64,000 nt of DNA from Closterium sp. NIES-65 (Eukaryota > Streptophyta > Zygnematophyceae > Desmidiales > Closteriaceae). The translations under genes were made by a program, and so were the position numbers. The stretch covers positions 1 to 64,000 of the forward strand of contig CANXME010000794.1 of assembly GCA_948144175.1 (NCBI GenBank), given 5' to 3'. The notes beneath the pieces are model-generated. The model was not told the DNA's origin and made no database searches. It saw nothing but the letters and a program-made list of their open reading frames with translations. This document shows, one piece after another, positions 49,501-61,200 of the stretch. Numbering within the stretch: position 1 is the stretch's first letter; every line of letters starts with the position of its first letter.

Positions 49501-51966
49501 CCCACCCCATTCTCACTCTTTCCATCACCCCTCCCCATTCTCCCTCTTTCAATCACCTCGCCCCATTCTCCTGCTTTCTATCACCCCGCCCCATTCTCCC
49601 TCTTTCCATCACCCCGCCCCATTCTCCCGCCTTCCATCACCCCGCCCCATTCTCCATCTTTCCATCACCCTGCCTAATTATCCCCCTTTCTATCACCCCG
49701 CCCCTTTCTCCTGCCTTCCATCACCCCGCCCCATTCTCCCTCTTTCCATCACCCCGCCCCATTCTCCCGCTTTCCATCACCCCGCCCCATTTTCCCGATT
49801 TCCATCACCCCGCCCCATTCTCCCGCTTTCCATCACCCCGCCCCATTCTCCCGCTTTCCATCACCCCGCCCCATTCTCCTGCTTTCCATCACCCCGCCCC
49901 ATTCTCCCGCTTTCCATCACCCAGCCCCATTCTCCCTCTTTCCATCACCCCGCCCCATTCTCCCGCATTCCATCACCCCGCCCCATTTTCCCTCGTTCCA
50001 TCACCCCGCTCCATTCTCCCGCTTTCCATCACCCCGCCCAATTCTACCTCTTTCGATCACCCCTCCCCATTCTCCCTCTTTCCATCACCCCGCCCCATTC
50101 TCCCGCTTTCCATCACCCCGCCCCATTCTCCCTCTTTCCATCACTCCGCCCCATTCTCCCTCTTTCCATCACCCCGCCTCATTCTCCCGCTTTCCATCAC
50201 CCCGCCCCATTCTCCCTCTTTCCATCACCCCGCCCCATTCTCCCGCTTTCCATCACCCCGCCCAATTCTCCCGCTTTCCATCACCAAGCCCCATTTTCCC
50301 TCTTTCCATCACCCCGCCCCATTCTCCCGCTTTCCATCACCCCGCCCCATTCTCCCGCTTTCCATCACCCCGCTCCATTCTCCCGCTTTCCATCACCCCG
50401 CCCAATTCTCCCTCTTTCTATCACCCCTCTCCATTCTCCCTCTTTCCATCACCCCGCCCCATTCTCCTGCCTTTCATCACCCCGCCCCATTCTCCCGCTT
50501 TCCATCACCCCGCCCAATTCTCCCGCTTTCCATCACCCCGCCCCATTCTCCCGCCTTCCATCACCCCGCCCCATTCTCCCTCTTTCCATCACCCCGCCCC
50601 ATTCTCACGCTTTCCATCACCCCACCCCATTCTCCCGCTTTCCATCACCCCGCCCCAGTCTCCCGCTTTCCATCACCCCGCCCCATTCTCCCTCTATCCA
50701 TCACCCCGCCCAATTCTCCCACTTTCCATCACCCCATCCCATTCTCCCGTTTTCCATCACCCCGCCCCATTCTCTCGCTTTCCATCACCCCGCCTTATTC
50801 TCCCGCTTTCCATCACCCCGCCCCATTCTCCCGATTTCCATCACCCCGCCCCATTCTCCGCTTTCCATCACCCCGCCCCATTCTCTCGATTTCCATCACC
50901 CCGCCCCATTCTCCCGCTTTCCAACACCCTGCCCCATTCTCCCGCTTTCCATCACGCCACCCCATTCTCACTCTTTCCATCACCCCTCCCCATTCTCCCT
51001 CTTTCCATCACCCCGTCCCATTCTCCTGCTTTCTATCACCCCGCCCCATTCTCCCTCTTTCCATCACCCCGCCCCATTCTCCCGCCTTCCATCACCCCGC
51101 CCCATTCTCCATCTTTCCATCACCCTGCCCAATTCTTCCCCTTTCCATCACCCCGCCCCATTCTCCCGCCTTCCATCACCCCGGCCCATTCTCCCTCTTT
51201 CCATCACCCCGCCCCATTCTCCCGCTTTCCATCACCCCGCCCCATTTTCCCGATTTCCATCACCCCGCCCCATTCTCCCGCTTTCCATCACCCCGCCCCA
51301 TTCTCCCGCTTTCCATCACCCCGCCCCATTCTCCCGCTTTTCATCACCCCGCCCCATTCTCCCGCTTTCCATCACCCAGCCCCATTCTCCCGCTTTCCAT
51401 CACCCTGCCCCATTCTCCCGCTTTCCATCACCCCGCCCCATTCTCCCTCTTTCCATCACCCCGCCCCATTTTCCCGCATTCCATCACCCCGCCCCATTTT
51501 CCCTTGTTCCATCACCCCGCTCCATTCTCCCGCTTTCCATCACCCCGCCCAATTCTCCCTCTTTCCATCACCCCTCCCCATTCTCCCTCTTTCCATCACC
51601 CCGCCTCATTCTCCCGCTTTCCATCACCCCGCCCCATTCTCCCTCTTTCCATCACCCCGCCTCATTCTCCCTCTTTCCATAACCCCGCCCCATTATCCCG
51701 CTTTCCATCACCCCGCCCCATTCTCCCTCTTTCCATCACCCCGCCCCATTCTCCCGCTTTCCATCACCCCGCCCCATTCTCCCTCTTTCCATCACCCTGC
51801 TCCATTCTCCCGCTTTCCATCACCCCGCCCAATTCTCCCTCTTTCCATCACCCCTCCTCATTCTCCCTCTTTCCATCACCCCGCCCCATTCTCCCGCTTT
51901 CCACCACCCCGCTCCATTCTCCCGCTTTCCATCACCCCGCCCAATTCTCCCGCTTTCCATCACCCC
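37577..51966 (-). repeat. Satellite A, block 3 (28-bp monomer), inverted orientation
   Basis: This is the same 28-bp unit as blocks 1 and 2, but its purine-rich strand is now the minus strand. The plus strand reads ATTCTCCCGCTTTCC followed by ATCACCCCGCCCC. Length over 28 gives about 514 copies. The stop-free strand is now plus, which explains the plus-strand frames 37561-40809, 38571-41462 and 42201-51974 (3257 codons of a Pro/Ser/Phe/His 28-residue repeat). Internal block duplications are visible at offsets of 3630 bp (38541 and 42171), 728 bp (47038 and 47766, exactly 26 monomers) and 1008 bp (48665 and 49673, exactly 36 monomers). Confidence 0.97.
38541..43100 (-). repeat. 3.63-kb offset duplication inside satellite A block 3
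   Basis: The rare variant run CATTCTACCG, CATCATCCCGC, CCATTGTCCCG occurs at 38541 and again at 42171, exactly 3630 bp apart. The order of variant monomers after both markers agrees for roughly 0.9 kb, with a few differences. This points to a block duplication and not independent monomer mutation. The end points are approximate. Confidence 0.75.
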
Positions 51967-52889
51967 GCCTCTAGAGATTGGTACCCCTAGAGATAGGCGC
52001 CCCTAGAGATAGGCGCCCATAGAAATAGGCGCCCCTAGAGATAGGCGCCCATAGAGGTAGGCGCCCATAGAGACAGGCGCCCCTAGAGATAGGCGCCCCT
52101 AGAGATAGGCGCCCATAGAGATAGGCGCCCAAAGAGATAGGCGCCCATAGAGATAGGCGCTCTAGAGATAGCCGCCCCTAGAGATAGCCGCCCCTAGCGA
52201 TAGGCACCCCTAGAGATATGCGCCCCTAGAGATAGGCGCCCATATAGATAGGCGCCCATAGAGATAGGCGCCCCTAGAGATAGGCGCCCCTAGAGATAGG
52301 CGCCCCTAGAGATAGGCGCCCCTAGAGATAGGCGCCCATAGAGATAGGCGCCCATAGAGATAGGCGCCCTTAGAGATAGGCGCCCCTAGAGATAGGCGCC
52401 CATAGAGATAGGCGCCCATAGAGATAGGCGCCCATAGAGATAGGCGCCCATAGAGATAGGCGCCCATAGAGATAGGCGCCAATAGAGATAGGCGCCCCTA
52501 GAGATAGGCGCCCATAGAGATAGGCGCCCCTAGAGATAGGCGCCAATAGAGATAGGCGCCCCTAGAGATAGGCGCCAATAGAGATAGGCGCCCCTAGAGA
52601 TAGGCGCCCATAGAGATAGGCGCCCATAGAGATAGGCGCCCCTAGAGATAGGTGCCCATAGAGATAGGCGCCCATAGAGATAGGCGCCCCTAGAGATAGG
52701 CGCCCATAGAGATAGGCGCCCAAAGAGATAGGCACCCATAGGGATAGGCGCCGATAGAGATAGGCGCCCATAGAGATAGGCGCCCAAAGAGATAGGCACC
52801 TATAGGGATAGGCGCCCATAGAGATAGGCGCCCATAGAGATAGGCGCCCCTAGAGATAGGCGCCCATAGAGATTGGCGCCCAAAGAGAT

Positions 52890-55640
52890 AGGCGCCTCTA
52901 GAGATTGGCGCCCCTAAAGAGAGGCGCCCATAGAGATAGGCGCACATAGAGATAAGCGCCCCTAGAGATAGGCGCCTATAGAGATAGGCGCCGCTAAAGA
53001 TAGGCGCCCATAGAGATAGGCGCCCCTAGAGATAGGCGCCCATAGAGATAGGCGCCCATAGAGATAGGCGCCCCTAGAGATAGGCGCCCCTAGAGATAGG
53101 CGCCCATAGAGATAGGCGCCCAAAGAGATAGGCACCCATAGAGATAGGCGCCCATAGAGATAGGCGCCCATAGAGATAGGCGCCCCTAGAGATAGGTGCC
53201 CATAGAGATAGGCGCCACTAGAGATAGGCGCCCCTAGAGATAGGCGCCGCTAAAGATAGGCGCCCATAGAGATAGGCGCCCCTAGAGATAGGCGCCCTTA
53301 GAGATAGGCGCCCATAGAGATAGGCGCCCCTAGAGATAGGCGCCCCTAGAGATAGGCGCCCATAGAGATAGGCGCCCAAAGAGATAGGCACCCATAGGGA
53401 TAGGCGCCCATAGAGATAGGCGCCCATAGAGATAGGCGCCCAAAGAGATAGGCACCCATAGGGATAGGCGCCCATAGAGATAGGCGCCCATAGAGATAGG
53501 CGCCCATAGAGATAGGCGCCCCTAGAGATAGGCGCCCATAGAGATAGGCGCCACTAGAGATAGGCGCCCCTAGAGATAGGCGCCTATAGAGATAGGCGCC
53601 GCTAAAGATAGGCGCCCATAGAGATAGGCGCCCCTAGAGATAGGCGCCCATAGAGATGGGCGCCCATAGAGATAGGCGCCCCTAGAGATAGGCACCCCTA
53701 GAGATAGGCGCCCATAGAGATAGGCGCCCAAAGAGATAGGCACCCATAGAGAGAGGCGCCCATAGAGATAGGCGCCCATAGAGATAGGCGCCCATAGAGA
53801 TAGGCGCCCCTAGAGATAGGCGCCCATAGAGATAGGCGCCACTAGAGATAGGCGCCCCTAGAGATAGGCGCCCATAGAGATAGGCGCCCGTAGAGATAGG
53901 CGCCCATAGAGATAGGCGCCCATAGAGATAGGCGCCCATAGAGATAGGCGCCCCTAGAGATAGGCGCCCATAGAGATAGGCGCCCATAGAGATAGGCGCC
54001 CCTAGAGATAGGCGCACATAGAGATAGGCGCCCATAGAGATTGGCGCCCATAGAGATAGGCGCCTCTAGAGATTGGCGCCCCTAAAGAGAGGCGCCCATA
54101 GAGATAGGCGCACATAGAGATAAGCGCCCCTAGAGATAGGCGCCTATAGAGATAGGCGCCGCTAAAGATAGGCGCCCATAGAGATAGGCGCCCCTAGAGA
54201 TAGGCGCCCATAGAGATAGGCGCCCATAGAGATAGGCGCCCCTAGAGATAGGCGCCCCTAGAGATAGGCGCCCATAGAGATAGGCGCCCCTAGAGATAGG
54301 CGCCCATAGAGATAGGCGCCCCTAGAGATAGGTGCCCATAGAGATAGGCGCCACTAGAGATAGGCGCCCCTAGAGATAGGCGCCGCTAAAGATAGGCGCC
54401 CATAGAGATAGGCGCCCCTAGAGATAGGCGCCCATAGAGATAGGCGCCCAAAGAGATAGGCACCCATAGGGATAGGCGCCCATAGAGATAGGCGCCCATA
54501 GAGATAGGCGCCCAAAGAGATAGGCACCCATAGGGATAGGCGCCCATAGAGATAGGCGCCCATAGAGATAGGAGCCCATAGAGATAGGCGCCCCTAGAGA
54601 TAGGCGCCCATAGAGATAGGCGCCACTAGAGATAGGCGCCCCTAGAGATAGGCGCCTATAGAGATAGGCGCCGCTAAAGATAGGCGCCCATAGAGATAGG
54701 CGCCCCTAGAGATAGGCGCCCATAGAGATGGGCGCCCATAGAGATAGGCGCCCCTAGAGATAGGCACCCCTAGAGATAGGCGCCCATAGAGATAGGTGCC
54801 CAAAGAGATAGGCTCCCATAGAGATAGGCGCCCATAGAGATAGGCGCCCATAGAGATAGGCGCCCATAGAGATAGGCGCCCCTAGAGATAGGCGCCCATA
54901 GAGATAGGCGCCACTAGAGATAGGCTCCCCTAGAGATAGGCGCCCATAGAGATAGGCGCCCGTAGAGATAGGCGCCCATAGAGATATGCGCCCATAGAGA
55001 TAGGCGCCCATAGAGATAGGCGCCCCTAGAGATAGGCGCCCCTAGAGATAGGCGCCCATAGAGATAGGCGCCCAAAGAGATAGGCGCCCATAGAGATAGG
55101 CGCCCCTAGAGATAGGGGCCCATAGAGATAGGCGCCCCTAGAGATAGCCGCCCCTAGAGATAGGCATCCCTAGAGATAGGCGCCCCTAGAGATAGGCGCC
55201 CCTGGAGATAGGCGCCACTAGAGATAGGTGCCCCTAGAGGTAGGCGCCCCTAGAGATGGGCGCCCATAGAGATAGGCGCCTCTAGAAATTGGCGCCCCTA
55301 AAGAGAGGCGCCCATAGAGATAGGCGCCTATAGAGATATGTGCCCCTAGAGATAGGCGCCCCTAGAGATAGACGCCCATAGAGATAGGCGCCCCTAGAGA
55401 TAGGCGCCCATAGAGATAGGCGCCACTAGAGATAGGCGCCCCTAGGGATAGGCGCCGCTAAAGATAGGCGCCCATAGAGATAGGCGCCCCTAGAGATAGG
55501 CGCCCATAGAGATAGGCGCCCATAGAGATAGGCGCCCCTAGAGATAGGCGCCCCTAGAGATAGGCGCCCATACAGATAGGCGCCCAAAGAGATAGGCACC
55601 CATAGAGATAGGCGCCCATAGAGATAGGCGCCCATAGAGA
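52890..55640 (+). repeat. Higher-order repeats in satellite C, left part
   Basis: The variant run CGCCTCTAGAGATTGG plus the following CCCCTAAAGAGAGG appears at 52893 and 54061, 1168 bp apart (73 monomers). The marker CGCCTATAGAGATAGG followed by CGCCGCTAAAG appears at 52973, 53581, 54141 and 54653, with spacings of 608, 560 and 512 bp. The pair 53581/54653 is 1072 bp apart (67 monomers). All are multiples of 16, so whole monomers were duplicated in blocks. Confidence 0.8.
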
Positions 55641-58205
55641 TAGGCGCCCATAGAGATAGGCGCCCCTAGAGATAGGCGCCCATAGAGATAGGCGCCACTA
55701 GAGATAGGCGCCCCTAGAGATAGGCGCCCATAGAGATAGGCGCCCGTAGAGATAGACGCCCATAGAGATATGCGCCCATAGAGATAGGCGCCCATAGAGA
55801 TAGGCGCCCCTAGAGATAGGCGCCCCTAGAGATATGCGCCCATAGAGATAGGCGCCCAAAGAGATAGGCGCCCATAGAGATAGGCGCCCCTAGAGATAGG
55901 CGCCCATAGAGATAGGCGCCCCTAGAGATAGCCGCCCCTAGAGATAGGCATCCCTAGAGATAGGCGCCCCTAGAGATAGGCGCCCCTGGAGATAGGCGCC
56001 ACTAGAGATAGGTGCCCCTAGAGGTAGGCGCCCCTAGAGATGGGCGCCCATAGAGATTGGCGCCTCTAGAAATTGGCGCCCCTAAAGAGAGGCGCCCATA
56101 GAGATAGGCGCCTATAGAGATATGTGCCCCTAGAGATAGGCGCCCCTAGAGATAGACGCCCATAGAGATAGGCGCCCCTAGAGATAGGCGCCCATAGAGA
56201 TATGCGCCCATAGAGATAGGCGCCCCTAGAGATAGGCGCCCCTAGAGATAGGCGCCCATAGAGATAGGCGCCCAAAGAGATAGGCGCCTCTAGAGATTGG
56301 CGCCCATAGAGATAGGCGCACATAGAGATGAGCGCCCCTAGAGATAGGCGCCCTTAGAGATAGGCGCCGCTAAAGATAGGCGCCCATAGAGATAGGCGCC
56401 CCTAGAGATAGGCGCTCATAGAGATAGGCGCCCATAGAGATAGGCGCCCCTAGAGATAGGCGCCCATAGAGATAGGCGCCCCTAGAGATAGCCGCCCCTA
56501 GAGATAGGCACCCCTAGAGATAGGCGCCCCTAGAGATAGACGCCCATAGAGATAGGCGCCCAAAGAGATAGGCACCCATAGAGATAGGCGCCCATAGAGA
56601 TAGGCGCTCATAGAGATAGGCGCCCCTAGAGATAGGCGCCCATAGAGATATGCGCCCCTAGAGATAGGCGCCCCTAGAGATAGGCGCCCCTAGAGATAGG
56701 CGCCCCTTGAGATAGGCGCCCATAGAGATAGGCGCCCCTAGAGATAGGCGCCACTAGAGATAGGCGCCCCTAGAGATAGGTGCCCATAGAGATAGACGCT
56801 CATAGAGATAGGCGCCCATAGAGATAAGCGCCCATAGAGATAGGCGCCCATAGAGATACGCGCCCATAGAGATAGGCGCCCATAGAGATTGGCGCCCCTA
56901 GAGATAGGCGCCCCTAGAGATAGGCGCCCATAGAGATAGGCGCCCAAAGAGATAGGCGCCCATAGAGATAGGCGCCCCTAGAGATAGGCGCCCATAGAGA
57001 TAGGCGCCCCTAGAGATAGCCGCCCCTAGAGATAGGCACCCCTAGAGATAGGCGCCCCTAGAGATATGCGTCCCTGGAGATAGGCGCCTCTAGAGATAGG
57101 TGCCCCTAGAGGTAGGCGCCCCTAGAGATGGGCGCCCATAGAGATAGGCGCCTCTAGAGATCTGCGCCCCTAAAGAGACGCGCCCATAGAGATAGGCGCC
57201 CATAGAGATAGGCGCCCCTAGAGATAGGCGCCCTTAGAGATAAACACCCATAGAGATAGGCGCCCCTAGAGATAGGCGCCCATAGAGATAGACGCCCATA
57301 GAGATAGGCGCCCCTAGAGATAGGCGCCCCTAGAGATAGGGGCCCATAGAGATAGGCGCCCAAAGAGATAGGTGCCCATAGAGATAGGAGCCCCTAGAGA
57401 TAGGCGCCCATAGAGATAGGCGCCCCTAGAGATAGCCGCCCATAGCGATAGGCACCCCTAGATATAGGCGCCCCTAGAGATAGGCGCCCCTGGAGATAGG
57501 CGCCCCTAGAGATAGGCGCCCCTAGAGATAAGCGCCCATACAGATAGGTGCCCAAAAAGATAAGCGCCTCTAGAGATTGGCGCCCCTAAAGAGAGGCGGC
57601 CATAGAGATAGGCGCACATAGAGATAGGCGCCCCTAGAGATAGGCGCCCCTAGAGATAGGCGCCTATAGAGATGGGCGCTGCTAGAGATAGACGCCCATA
57701 GAGATAGGCGCCCCTAGAGATAGGCGCCCATAGAGATAGGCGCCCATAGAGATAGGCACCCCTAGAGATAGGCGCCCCTAGAGATAGGCGCCCATAGAGG
57801 TAGGCGCCCAAAGAGATAGGCGCCCATAGAGGTAGGCGCCCATAGAGATAGGCGCCCATAGAGATAGGCGCCCATAGAGATAGGCGCCCCTAGAGATAGG
57901 CGCCCATAGAGATATGCGCCCCTAGAGATAGGCGCCCCTAGAGATAGGCGCCCAAAGAGATAGGCGCCCATAGAGATAGGCGCCCCTAGAGATAGCCGCC
58001 CCTAGAGATAGGCACCCCTAGAGATAGGCGCCCCTATAGATAGGCGCCCCTGGAGATAGGCGGCCCTAGAGATAGGTGCCCCTAGAGATAGCCGCCCCTA
58101 GAGAAAGGCACCCCTAGAGATAGGCGCAACTAGAGATTGGCGCCCCTAAAGATAGGCGCCCCTGGAGATAGGTGCCCCTAGAGGTAGGCGCCCCTAGAGA
58201 TGGGC

Positions 58206-61200
58206 GACCATAGAGATAGGCACCTCTAGAGATTGGCGCCCCTAAAGAGAGGCGCCCATAGAGATAGGCGCCCGTAGAGATAGGCGCCCCTAGAGATAGG
58301 CGCCCCTTGAGATAGACGCCCATAGAGATAGGCGCCCCTAGAGATAGGCGCCCATAGAGATAGGCGCCCATAGAGATAGGCGCCCCTAGAGATAGGCGCC
58401 CATAGAGATAGGCGCCCAAAGGGATAGGCACCTCTAGAGATTGGCGCCCCTAAAGAGAGGCGCCCATAGAGATAGGCGCACATAGAGATAGGCGCCCCTA
58501 GTGATAGGCGCCCCTAGAGATAGGCGCCGCTAAAGATCGGCGCCCTAGAGATAGGCGCCCCAAGAGATAGGCGCCCATAGAGATAGGCGCCCATAGAGAT
58601 AGGCGCCCAAAGAGATAGTCGCCTATTGAGATAGGCGCCCCTAGAGATAGGCGCCCATAGAGATATGCGCCCCTAGAGATAGCCGCCCCTAGAGATAGGC
58701 ACCCCTAGAGATAGGCGCCCCTAGAGATAGGCGCCCCTCGGGATAGACGCCCCTAGAGATACGTGCCCCTAGAGATTGGCGCCCTTAGAGATAGGCGCCC
58801 CTAGAGATAGGCGCCCATAGAGATAGGCGCCCAAAGGGATAGGCACCTCTAGAGATTGGCGCCCCTAAAGAGAGGCGCCCATAGAGATAGGCGCACATAG
58901 AGATAGGCGCCCCTAGTGATAGGCGCCCCTAGAGATAGGCGCCGCTAAAGATCGGCGCCCTAGAGATAGGCGCCCCAAGAGATAGGCGCCCATAGAGATA
59001 GGCGCCCATAGAGATAGGCGCCCAAAGAGATAGTCGCCTATTGAGATAGGCGCCCCTAGAGATAGGCGCCCATAGAGATATGCGCCCCTAGAGATAGCCG
59101 CCCCTAGAGATAGGCACCCCTAGAGATAGGCGCCCCTAGAGATAGGCGCCCCTCGGGATAGACGCCCCTAGAGATACGTGCCCCTAGAGATTGGCGCCCT
59201 TAGAGATAGGCGCCCCTAGAGATAGGCGCCCATAGAGATAGGCCGCCGCTAGAGATAGGCGCCCCTAGAGATAGGCGCTCCTAGAGATAGGCGCCCATAG
59301 AGATAGGCGCCCATAGAGATAGGCGCCCCCAGAGATAGGCACCCATAGAGATAAGCGCCCACAGAGATAGGCGCCCCATAGAGATAGGCACCCCTAGAGA
59401 TAGGCGCCCATAGAGATAGGCGCCCATAGAGATAGGCGCCCATAGAGATAGGCGCCCCAAGAGATTGGCGCCCCTAGAGATAGGCGCCCATAGAGATAGG
59501 CGCCCAAAGAGATAGCCGCCCATAGAGATAGGCGCCCCTAGAGATAGGCACCCATAGAGATAGGTGCCCCTAGAGATAGCCGCCCCTAGAGATAGGCACC
59601 CCTAGAGATAGGCGCCCTTAAAGATAGGCGCCCCTGGAGATAGGCGCCCCTAGAGATAGGTGCCCCTAGAGGTAGGCGCCCCTAGAGATGGGCGACCATA
59701 GAGATAGGCGCCTCTAGAGATTGGCGCCCCTAAAGAGAGGCGCCCATAGAGATAGGCGCCCATAGAGATAGGCACCCCTAGAGATAGGCGCCCCTTGAGA
59801 TACACGCCCATAGAGATAGCCGCCCCTAGAGATAGGCGCCCATAGAGATAGGCGCCCATAGAGATAGGTGCCCCTAGAGATTGGCGCCCATAGAGATATG
59901 CGCCCCTAGAGATAGGCGCTCCTAGAGATAGGCGCCCCTAGAGATAGGCGCCACTAGAGATAGGCGCCCCTAGAGATAGGCGCCCACAGAGATAGGCACC
60001 CCTAGAGATAGGCGCCTATAGAGATAGGCGCCCATAGAGATAGGCGCCTATAGAGATAGGCGCCCATAGAGATAGGCGCCCATAGAGATAGGCGCCCATA
60101 GAGATAGGCGCCCATAGAGATAGGCGCCCATAGAGATAGGCGCCCATAGAGATAGGCGCCCATAGAGATAGGCGCCCCTAGAGATAGACGCCCCTAGAGA
60201 TAGGCGCCCATAGAGATAGGCGCCCATAGAGATAGGCGCCCCTAGAGATAGGCGCCCCTAGAGATAGACGCCCATAGAGATAGGCGCCCAAAGAGATAGG
60301 CGCCCATAGAGATAGGCGCCCATAGAGATAGGCGCTCATAGAAATAGGCGCCCCTAGAGATAGGCGCCCCTAAAGATAGGCGCCGCTAAAGATAGGCGCC
60401 CATAGAGATAGGCGCCCATAGAGATAGGCGCCCCTAGAGATAGGCGACGCTAAAGATAGGCGCCCATAGAGATAGGCGCCCCTAGAGATAGGCGCCCATA
60501 GAGATAGGCGCCCATAGAGATAGGCGCCCCTAGAGATAGGCGCCCCTAGAGATAGACGCCCATAGAGATAGGCGCCCAAAGAGATAGGCGCCCATAGAGA
60601 TAGGCGCCCATAGAGATAGGCGCTCATAGAGATAGGCGCCCCTAGAGATAGGCGCCCATAGAGATATGCGCCCCTAGAGATAGGCGCCCCTAGAGATAGG
60701 CGCCCCTAGAGATAGGCGCCCCTTGAGATAGGCGCCCATAGAGATAGGCGCCCCTAGAGATAGGCGCCACTAGAGATAGGCGCCCCTAGAGATAGGCGCC
60801 CAAAGAGATAGCCGCCCATAGAGATAGGCGCCCCTAGAGATAGGCGCCCATAGAGATAGGTGCCCCTAAAAATAGCCGCCCCTAGAGATAGGCACCCCTA
60901 GAGATAGGCGCCCCTGGAGATAGGCGCCCCTAGAGATAGGTGCCCCTAGAGGTAGGCGCCCCTAGAGATGGGCGACCATAGAGATAGGCGCCTCTAGAGA
61001 TTGGCGCCCCTAAAGAGAGGCGCCCATAGAGATAGGTGCCCATGGAGATAGGCACCCCTAGAGATAGGCGCCCCTTGAGATAGACGCCCATAGAGATAGC
61101 CGCCCCTAGAGATAGGTGCCCATAGAGATAGGCGCCCATAGAGATAGGTGCCCCTAGAGATTGGGGCCCATAGAGATATGCGCCCCTAGGATAGGCGCTC

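Noticed and set aside
42201..51974. A 3257-codon open frame (and similar ones at 26662-32916, 22249-26490, 37561-40809) as a giant proline-rich protein gene
   Set aside because: All three frames of the same strand are open and encode the same cycle. The unit is 28 bp (not a multiple of 3), no promoter, intron or unique domain is present, and the frames follow satellite orientation exactly.
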